A stretch of DNA of 64,000 nucleotides from Flavobacterium ichthyis. Its GTDB lineage: Bacteria; Bacteroidota; Bacteroidia; Flavobacteriales; Flavobacteriaceae. Made by a program: the position numbers and the translations under genes. The notes below the pieces were generated by a model that had not been told where the DNA came from, searched no databases, and worked only from the letters and a program-made list of their open reading frames with translations. Position 1 is the stretch's first letter. The number at the start of each line of letters is the position of its first letter. The stretch is from positions 1-64,000 of the forward strand of contig NZ_JAABLM010000009.1 of the NCBI RefSeq assembly GCF_009915155.1, given 5' to 3'. This document shows positions 19,569 through 25,709 of the stretch, one piece after another.

Positions 19569-19967
19569 TTACTGAGGGATAATAACTTGAGTTTGTTCTC
19601 CTGTTGTAGTATCTAAAATATTGATTGTCAAACCTCCTTGTGAAGGATATACATCAATCGCGAGGGTTCCGAAAGTGTAAGTCCCTTCAGAAATACCTTC
19701 GGTACCAAATTGTTGTGTAAATAAAGACCTTGATACTTGATTAAGTAGCTGCGTATTTAGATTGTCAATAAATCTTTCGAGCTCTGTTTTTTGAGTTTGA
19801 GGTGCGGCATCGTCTTTTAATAAATTTTGTGATTCTGCAGAGCTCAAAAGCCAAGCATAGTTAAAGGTATCTCCTCCAAAGTTTGGGTTTCGGGGTTTGT
19901 AAACGAGGTCTTGGGCAATAAGTTGGGTAGTTGCCAAGACCAATATTGATGTGGTAAGAAATTTCAT
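19569..19967 (-). CDS. csgF: Curli assembly factor CsgF
   Basis: 132 residues with a signal peptide (MKFLTTSILVLATTQLIAQ). The mature N-terminus, DLVYKPRNPNFGGDTFNYAW followed by LLSSAESQN, matches the diagnostic CsgF segment (NPNFGG..., then a Gln/Asn-rich stretch). In E. coli this segment inserts into the CsgG pore as a second constriction and helps attach the CsgB nucleator at the cell surface. The length is close to that of the E. coli protein. It lies between csgE (15 bases) and csgG (2 bases) in one operon. Confidence 0.92.
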   Translation of the reverse strand: MKFLTTSILVLATTQLIAQDLVYKPRNPNFGGDTFNYAWLLSSAESQNLLKDDAAPQTQKTELERFIDNLNTQLLNQVSRSLFTQQFGTEGISEGTYTFGTLAIDVYPSQGGLTINILDTTTGEQTQVIIPQ

Positions 19968-19982
19968 TTTTATGGGATTAGA

Positions 19983-20705
19983 TTAGTACTGAGTGATTTG
20001 TTTGCTTTGTTTTTCAAGTTTTTTTAGTTGATTAATTGTGGCGTTTATTGATTCTTGTGCCATATATTTTAGAAATTCTTCGTCAGGTTTGGCTATGAAT
20101 TCGAGCACAATATTATTTTCAACAGTTATAATTAATTTAGTTGTTCTTGCAAAACTTAATTCTTCACTAACAGTAACAATCTTTTTTGAATTGACTTTTT
20201 TATCATTGTACATATAATAATACATGTCGTAAAAGTCTTTTCCTATCTTCGTTTTCGTATCATCTGAAACGATTCCCGAAAGCATAAATCCGTCCTCAGG
20301 TAGCAATATTATTTCTTTTTTTTTTTCCGCTTCGCCTAGTACGATACGGTCTTTCGCTACGATTTCCTTGTCTTCATTGTAAAAAAGCAACATGACAATA
20401 ATTTGATCATTTTTGCCAATATTTACCTGAGTTGTGGATAGATTTTTAATCTCGTTTGGCTCAAGAGAAAATAATCCCTCTTGCGCATTATTAGATTGAT
20501 TGTTTGTATTACTATTTTTTTTTATAACCGAAAGTTTGTACGTCATACTCTGCATGATGTCTGAGAGGTTTTCAGCTGTTCCGGTAATTTTGATGTTATT
20601 TTCAATTTCTTCAACTATAATTTTAGCCCGTAGTTCACCTTCGGGAGCTTGTGCGAAAACGGTATTGATGAGCACAAGAGTTAAAATTAGAATTGAATTT
20701 TTCAT
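19983..20705 (-). CDS. csgE: Curli assembly factor CsgE, extended form
   Basis: 240 residues with a signal peptide (MKNSILILTLVLINTVFAQ). The first part of the mature protein (about 25-125: KIIVEEIENNIKITGTAENL, then MTYKLSVIKK and LSTTQVNIGKND) matches CsgE, the periplasmic adaptor that caps CsgG and gates curlin export. About 100 further residues follow (LPEDGFMLSGIVSDDTKTKI...DEEFLKYMAQES) that the roughly 130-residue enterobacterial CsgE lacks. They carry a second adhesion-like beta unit and a C-terminal Lys-rich helix. It sits 12 bases after the CsgB-like gene. Confidence 0.88.
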   Translation of the reverse strand: MKNSILILTLVLINTVFAQAPEGELRAKIIVEEIENNIKITGTAENLSDIMQSMTYKLSVIKKNSNTNNQSNNAQEGLFSLEPNEIKNLSTTQVNIGKNDQIIVMLLFYNEDKEIVAKDRIVLGEAEKKKEIILLPEDGFMLSGIVSDDTKTKIGKDFYDMYYYMYNDKKVNSKKIVTVSEELSFARTTKLIITVENNIVLEFIAKPDEEFLKYMAQESINATINQLKKLEKQSKQITQY

Positions 20706-20717
20706 TGTAAATACATT

Positions 20718-21239
20718 TTATTGGTTGATGATTATCACAGATGCTCCGTTTCCGGATTGTGTAACAGTCATGTTTTTTGAAAGCGAATTCGTTCCGTAAT
20801 TTTGAATACTTTGATTTTCGCCATTTTGAATCAATTGCATATTAACATCGTAAGTTGTGTACAATGACAAGTCCGAAATGGTATTGTTGTTCCCATTTTG
20901 TAATATGGCTTGATTAATATTTTCGGCGGCTTTTGAAATTTCGGAAAAATTGCTGTTTCCATTTTGAACTAAGGAAAAATTAATTGTATTGGCAACCAAA
21001 TTTGTTCGTGCTATATTATAATCGCCTATTTGTTCAATTAAAATTCCTGGATTTACAGTTAGCGTTTCAGATACGCCTGAAGGTTTGTTCATGTTTGAAA
21101 CCAAATTTAGTGCGTTTTCTTTTTTATCAAAAACATCTGAACTGTATTGTTCAAAACCAGAATTTTCTCCTTCTTCCTGAGCTAAAATAGCCACTGGTAA
21201 AAGTAGAAACATTGTTAATATGGAATAAAATACTTTCAT
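20718..21239 (-). CDS. csgB: CsgB-like minor curlin (probable nucleator)
   Basis: 173 residues with a signal peptide (MKVFYSILTMFLLLPVAILAQ). A non-repeat N-terminal segment (about 22-75) precedes five curlin units of about 22 residues, each with Q-x-G-x-x-N: IEQIGDYNIAR, LVQNGNSNFSEIS, ILQNGNNNTISDLS, LIQNGENQSIQNYG, VTQSGNGASVIII. Five units is the usual curlin size, and the irregular repeats resemble the CsgB nucleator more than the regular major curlin next door. It ends in hydrophobic IIINQ. The assignment of nucleator is by position, size and contrast with the neighbour, not proven. Confidence 0.8.
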   Translation of the reverse strand: MKVFYSILTMFLLLPVAILAQEEGENSGFEQYSSDVFDKKENALNLVSNMNKPSGVSETLTVNPGILIEQIGDYNIARTNLVANTINFSLVQNGNSNFSEISKAAENINQAILQNGNNNTISDLSLYTTYDVNMQLIQNGENQSIQNYGTNSLSKNMTVTQSGNGASVIIINQ

Positions 21240-21263
21240 AATTTTGGATTTTTTTTAAACAAA

Positions 21264-21293
21264 AAATAAAGACGGGACGAAGAAATCCGTCCC
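21264..21293 (-). terminator. Hairpin between the major and minor curlin genes (possible partial terminator)
   Basis: On the minus strand GGGACG pairs with CGTCCC (flanking bases extend it) across an 8-base loop, followed by GTCTTTATTTTTTG. It lies in the 73-base gap after the large curlin gene. Because the operon continues beyond it, partial termination or 3'-end protection of the upstream transcript is likely. Confidence 0.6.
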
Positions 21294-21312
21294 ATCATTA
21301 TTGTAAAAATCC

Positions 21313-22449
21313 TTAGTTAGATTGTTGTACGTATGAGCTGTTTCCGTTTCCAACTTGGTTTACGGTACTCATATGGTTTTCACCTGTTTGAACGGTTAGT
21401 GCCCAGTTATTTTCTCCTAACTGATCGATAACTGAAGTATGATCTTCACCATTTTGGTAAGTTGCAGCCATATTATCGTTTCCAACTTGTACGTGGTTAG
21501 CATCGTTTCTGTCTCCAATTTGTAATTGTCCTGACATGTTTGATGTTCCACTTTGTTTTGAATAAGCTACGTTATCATCACCGTATTGTGCTTGTCCTGA
21601 TACGTTATCTCCGTGATCGTAAAGTGTATATGGTGAACCTAAATAATTTTCGCCTTGATCAATAGTAGCCGAGTTTCTATCTCCTTCTTGGTATTGACCA
21701 GCAACATCACCTCCGTTAATAACTGGTTGTAATTCGTCTTGCCAAATTACAGCGTTGTTATCATCACCTATTTGAATTTGGTATGCTTGGTTGTCTTGGT
21801 TTGCTTGAGAGATAAATGCATCATTTCGTTCTCCGTCTTGGTCTTGCATCGCATAGTTGTTCATGGCTGTAGATACTGAAGGCATCATTCCTTGGTAAAC
21901 ATTTGCTACGTTATCATGTCCTACTTGTGTTTGTTCTGATACGTTGTCTTCACCATTTTGTTGAGCTAACGCATCGTTACCAGCAGATCCATCTGGTCCA
22001 GATCTTTGATCTTGGGTTGCTGAATTTCGGTCTCCAGTTTGCTCTACGACAGCATCATTATTATCAAAACGTTGTGTTTGACTTGAGTAGTTATCGTTTC
22101 CAGTTTGAGTTGAAGATGCGGTGTTTCCTTCTGCTTGTCCGGTTCCTTGGTCAATCCATGCTTCATTATCATTTCCTGATTGCATGATATCTGCCTCATT
22201 AAAATCTCCTCTTTGAGAAACATCGGCAAAATTTCGGTCACCAGCTTGGTCAACATAAGAGTCGTTTTCTTCACCGCTTGCAGCAGTTACATTTCCTCTT
22301 TGATTAACGTTAGACTCGTTGTCTTGTCCAGCTTGTAGAACAACTGAATTGTTGTTAGTACCATCTTGAGACACAGTGCTCTCGTTGTTTTGAGCAAAAA
22401 TTGCTCCTGTAGCTAATAGAAAACCTACAGATAAAATCACTTTTTTCAT
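21313..22449 (-). CDS. csgA: CsgA-like major curlin, giant repeat form
   Basis: 378 residues with a signal peptide (MKKVILSVGFLLATGAIFAQ). The whole mature chain is made of about 29 units of 11 residues with the curlin pattern N-x-(S/A)-x-x-x-Q-x-G-(D/N/E)-(D/R/N). This corresponds to 14-15 double-strand rungs, against five in E. coli CsgA. Six units carry short loop insertions (after about units 3, 7, 11, 14, 18, 20). The chain is very acidic: about 55 Asp/Glu against about 10 Lys/Arg by hand count, and cysteine is absent. It is the first gene of the operon, downstream of a good promoter, as expected for the most expressed subunit of an extracellular amyloid fibre. Confidence 0.9.
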   Translation of the reverse strand: MKKVILSVGFLLATGAIFAQNNESTVSQDGTNNNSVVLQAGQDNESNVNQRGNVTAASGEENDSYVDQAGDRNFADVSQRGDFNEADIMQSGNDNEAWIDQGTGQAEGNTASSTQTGNDNYSSQTQRFDNNDAVVEQTGDRNSATQDQRSGPDGSAGNDALAQQNGEDNVSEQTQVGHDNVANVYQGMMPSVSTAMNNYAMQDQDGERNDAFISQANQDNQAYQIQIGDDNNAVIWQDELQPVINGGDVAGQYQEGDRNSATIDQGENYLGSPYTLYDHGDNVSGQAQYGDDNVAYSKQSGTSNMSGQLQIGDRNDANHVQVGNDNMAATYQNGEDHTSVIDQLGENNWALTVQTGENHMSTVNQVGNGNSSYVQQSN

Positions 22450-22783
22450 AATAAAAATATTTAATTGGTTATAAATACAATTTAATATTTTGGGGTTCGA
22501 AAAAAGTCTTAAGGCAACTTCAAACTATTTTTTGAAGTGAAGTGTTTTTAGAAATTGATTTAACAATTGTGGTATATTGTTGAGTCAAAGTTATTTCTTT
22601 TTTTCAATGTTCAAAACCAAACGCTACATTTTTTTTACAAAAACGCCAATTTTTCTACCAAATGTTTACATTTATCGATGAACTGCATGATTAACTTTAT
22701 CGGTTACTATTTCGATTTCGTACGCTTTACATTATATTGATTTTTACATAACATGGATACGTCATTTTTTTCTCACAAAAAGT
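22450..22783. other. Non-coding upstream region of the curli operon
   Basis: No gene is present. It holds the curli promoter (see next entry), about 130 bases of predicted untranslated leader before the csgA ATG, and about 165 bases of AT-rich DNA beyond the -33 box, in which regulator sites are likely. No convincing inverted repeat was found there by eye. Confidence 0.6.
22586..22616 (-). promoter_or_regulatory. Curli operon promoter
   Basis: On the minus strand TTTTG (22612-22616), 18 bases, then TAACTTTG (22586-22593), which fits the Bacteroidetes -33 TTG / -7 TAnnTTTG housekeeping promoter. Predicted transcription start is near 22580, giving a leader of about 130 bases before csgA. Confidence 0.6.
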
Positions 22784-22820
22784 AAAAAGCCTGTTCAAAT
22801 AGAGATCAAACAGGCTTTTT
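22784..22820 (-). terminator. Terminator after glutamine synthetase III
   Basis: AAAAAGCCTGTT pairs with AACAGGCTTTTT (12-bp perfect stem, loop about 12), with a T run on either strand. It lies 22 bases after the glutamine synthetase stop codon and isolates it from the curli promoter. Confidence 0.85.
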
Positions 22821-22841
22821 GCAATATTTTCTACTTAATTA

Positions 22842-25031
22842 TTATTTTGTAAATAATAACTCTCTATATTTCGTTAACGTCCACATTTCGTCATCAACTA
22901 ATAGCTCTAATTTATCACAATGATTACGAATTTCGTCAAAAAATGGCTTTACGTTGAAACAGTAGGCATGTGCCATTTCTTCTGCAGTAGTTAGCTTATT
23001 TGCGTGTCGTCTTTGCTGAATCATTTCCTCAACTTTTGTATTGATTCCTTCTATATGGCTTGAAATTTCTTTAATTAAGATAAGTTGTTCTTTTGCAATT
23101 GATTCATAGTCTTTTCCAAAAATCTCTTTTAATCCTCGAACGTTTTCAATCAATAAATTTTGGTAACGAATAGCAGTTGGAACTACGTGATTACGGGCTA
23201 TATCGCCTAATACTCTTCCTTCTATTTGTATTTTTTTGGCGTATTCTTCAACCTCAATTTCGTACCTTGCTTCCACTTCGGTGTGGTTCATTACTTTTAG
23301 CTCATCAAATAAGGCTAGGGATTTTTCCGAAATTTTAGCTTTTAAAGCTTCGGGCGTAGTTTTATGGTTACTTAACCCTCTTTTTTCCGCCTCTACTTGC
23401 CATGCGTCACTGTAACCATCGCCTTCGAAAAGAATATTTTTGGTCTCCTTAATATATTCTCTCAAAACATTAAAGATTGCGTCATCTTTTTTCATCCCTT
23501 TTTTGTCCACCAAAACATCAACTTCTTTTTTGAAATCAATTAATTGTTTGGCAACTATAGAATTTAACGTAGTCATTGCGTTAGCACAATTCGCCGATGA
23601 CCCTACTGCTCTAAATTCAAATTTATTGCCAGTAAAGGCAAATGGCGAAGTTCTATTTCTATCAGTGTTGTCCAATAAAACGTCTGGAATTTTCCCTACT
23701 ACGTTCAACTTTAATCCCGTTTTTTCCTCTGGTGAAAGTTTTCCGTCAGAAACACCTTCTAATGCTTCTAATACACGAGTTAATTGCTCGCCAATAAAAA
23801 CGGAAATTATTGCCGGTGGTGCTTCGTTAGCTCCCAATCGGTGATCATTACTTGCCGTAGCAATTGACGCTCGCATTAATTCTTCATAAGTTTGAACGGC
23901 TTTAATTGAATTAATAAAGAATGTGAGAAACTGCAAATTGCTCATTGGTGTTTTTCCTGGCGAAAGTAAATTCACACCAGTATCAGTAGCCAGAGACCAA
24001 TTGTTATGTTTACCCGAACCATTTACACCTTTAAAAGGTTTTTCATGAAAAAGCACTCTAAAATTATGTCTTTCAGCTACTTTTTGCATCACATCCATTA
24101 ATAAAGAGTTGTGATCCACAGCAAGATTGGTTTCTTCAAAAATTGGAGCCAACTCAAACTGGTTTGGAGCAACTTCGTTATGACGCGTTTTTACAGGTAT
24201 TCCCAAAAGCATACATTCATATTCCAATTCTCTCATATAATTAAGAACGCGTGTTGGAATCGATCCAAAATAATGATCATCTAATTGTTGTCCTTTTGCA
24301 GAAGAATGACCTAAAAGTGTTCTACCGGTCATTATTATATCTGGTCTTGAATTTGCCAAAGCCGCATCAATCAAGAAATATTCTTGTTCCCAACCTAAGG
24401 TGGCCGTTACTTTTTTTACATTTTTATCAAAATATTTACAAACATTAGTTGCGGCATTGTCCACAGCATTTAATGCTCGTAAAAGTGGTGCTTTGTAATC
24501 TAAAGCTTCACCTGTGTAACTTACAAAAACAGTTGGAATACAAAGTGTTGTCCCAAAAATAAATGCTGGCGATGTAGGATCCCAAGCTGTGTAACCTCGA
24601 GCCTCAAAAGTATTTCTAATTCCTCCATTAGGAAAACTTGAAGCATCTGGCTCTTGCTGTACTAATTGTCCTCCTCCAAATTTTTCTACCGGATCACTTC
24701 CATCGAAAGAAGTTTCAAAAAAAGCATCGTGTTTTTCTGCAGTAGTCCCTGTTAATGGTTGAAACCAGTGAGTATAATGGGTTACACCTTTTGAAAGCGC
24801 CCATTCTTTCATTCCCAAGGCTATATAATCTGCTAATTTTCTGTCAATTTTTTTTCCGTGGAGTATGGCATCTCGAACACCTTGATAAGCGTCTTGCGTA
24901 AGAAATTGACGCATAGATTTATCATTAAAAACATTGCTACCAAAAATGGCAGATTTTTTATCGGCTTCTTCGAAAGCAACAGGTTTTCTGTCTGCTGTTT
25001 GAGCCAATGCTTTAAACCGGACTGTTGACAT
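22842..25031 (-). CDS. glnN: Glutamine synthetase type III
   Basis: 729 residues, the size of the type III enzymes (GSIII) first known from Bacteroides; types I and II are much shorter. It makes glutamine from glutamate, ammonia and ATP. Conserved segments include GWEQEYFLID, KTRHNEVAPNQFELAP, GVNGSGKHNNWS and NDHRLGANEAPPAI. The ATG at 25031 (MSTVRFKALAQ) gives the normal GSIII length; an open frame 12 codons longer has no family-like sequence. The upstream region carries a -7 box and three TACCCCTA-type boxes, suggesting nitrogen control. A terminator follows. Confidence 0.96.
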   Translation of the reverse strand: MSTVRFKALAQTADRKPVAFEEADKKSAIFGSNVFNDKSMRQFLTQDAYQGVRDAILHGKKIDRKLADYIALGMKEWALSKGVTHYTHWFQPLTGTTAEKHDAFFETSFDGSDPVEKFGGGQLVQQEPDASSFPNGGIRNTFEARGYTAWDPTSPAFIFGTTLCIPTVFVSYTGEALDYKAPLLRALNAVDNAATNVCKYFDKNVKKVTATLGWEQEYFLIDAALANSRPDIIMTGRTLLGHSSAKGQQLDDHYFGSIPTRVLNYMRELEYECMLLGIPVKTRHNEVAPNQFELAPIFEETNLAVDHNSLLMDVMQKVAERHNFRVLFHEKPFKGVNGSGKHNNWSLATDTGVNLLSPGKTPMSNLQFLTFFINSIKAVQTYEELMRASIATASNDHRLGANEAPPAIISVFIGEQLTRVLEALEGVSDGKLSPEEKTGLKLNVVGKIPDVLLDNTDRNRTSPFAFTGNKFEFRAVGSSANCANAMTTLNSIVAKQLIDFKKEVDVLVDKKGMKKDDAIFNVLREYIKETKNILFEGDGYSDAWQVEAEKRGLSNHKTTPEALKAKISEKSLALFDELKVMNHTEVEARYEIEVEEYAKKIQIEGRVLGDIARNHVVPTAIRYQNLLIENVRGLKEIFGKDYESIAKEQLILIKEISSHIEGINTKVEEMIQQRRHANKLTTAEEMAHAYCFNVKPFFDEIRNHCDKLELLVDDEMWTLTKYRELLFTK

Positions 25032-25064
25032 AATTAGTTTTATTTTAAAATTATTATTCGAATA

Positions 25065-25157
25065 CAAAAATACAAATTTTATTGTACAATGAACATTACC
25101 CCTATTTTTTTAGGGTAGCATTTATCAAAAAAATATTTTTTAACCGAAGTACCCCTA
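25065..25157 (-). promoter_or_regulatory. Glutamine synthetase promoter with three TACCCCTA-type boxes
   Basis: A -7-like TATTTTTG (minus strand) lies at 25065-25072, 33 bases before the ATG. Upstream of it are TACCCCTA at 25097-25104, its near-inverse TAGGGTA at 25111-25117 (together an imperfect palindrome with a 6-T spacer), and TACCCCTA at 25150-25157. The two direct copies are 53 bases apart, about five helical turns. The position fits an activator or repressor site. The regulator is unknown. Confidence 0.45.
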
Positions 25158-25405
25158 ATAAAATAACAGCTGTTTCATATTTACTCAAAAATATCCAAAT
25201 TCGAATCTCGAAATTATATAAAACCTGATTAAAATTGTATAATATTTAAAACATTGATGCTTTTATTGAATATCTTATCGCAAGACAACCATAAAATCGC
25301 ATTATGTTAAACATTTTATAAGAACTTATCAAGATGAATTAGTTTTAATTAATTTAGTTGAACAATGATTTTAGAATAAATTATCAACACAAATAATTAC
25401 TAATT
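25158..25405. other. Non-coding region before the YtxH-like gene
   Basis: This is the remainder of the 374-base divergent gap between glutamine synthetase and the YtxH-like gene. It is AT-rich with no ORF of note. No exact TAnnTTTG box was seen within 60 bases of the YtxH-like ATG, so an alternative sigma factor is possible for that gene. Confidence 0.4.
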
Positions 25406-25669
25406 ATGAGCTCTAAAAAAATTATTTTGGGTGTAGCAGCGGGAGTTGCAGCCTTAGCAATCGTCGGAATATTGACAGCGAAAAATAAATCAAAGAAGAA
25501 AAGATTTTTAGAAAAAGCAGAAAATGCAAAAGATCAGTTCAAAGGAAAGTTGAGTGAATTACAGCGAAAAGCGCAAAAAGAATTGAGTCAACATGCTGAA
25601 ACGGGTGACAATTTAATTAATCAAGCTAAGAATAGAGCGAACGATTGGATTGCGAAAAACACAAACTAA
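25406..25669 (+). CDS. YtxH-like small membrane-anchored protein
   Basis: 87 residues. One N-terminal membrane segment (about 5-25; IILGVAAGVAALAIVGILTA) is followed by a basic, Lys/Glu-rich helix with no stable-domain features. This layout is that of YtxH-domain proteins, which are often stress-induced in Gram-positive and Bacteroidetes bacteria and whose function is unclear. The glycosyltransferase gene starts 40 bases later on the same strand. Confidence 0.75.
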   Translation: MSSKKIILGVAAGVAALAIVGILTAKNKSKKKRFLEKAENAKDQFKGKLSELQRKAQKELSQHAETGDNLINQAKNRANDWIAKNTN

Positions 25670-25709
25670 TATTTAGCTGAACTGAACCCTAATCGGAAAA
25701 AATTGAAAC

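Noticed and set aside
21313..22449. CRISPR-like or satellite DNA, because of the regular repeats
   Set aside because: The repeats are protein-coding, in frame and divergent at DNA level, with a signal peptide and curlin pattern.
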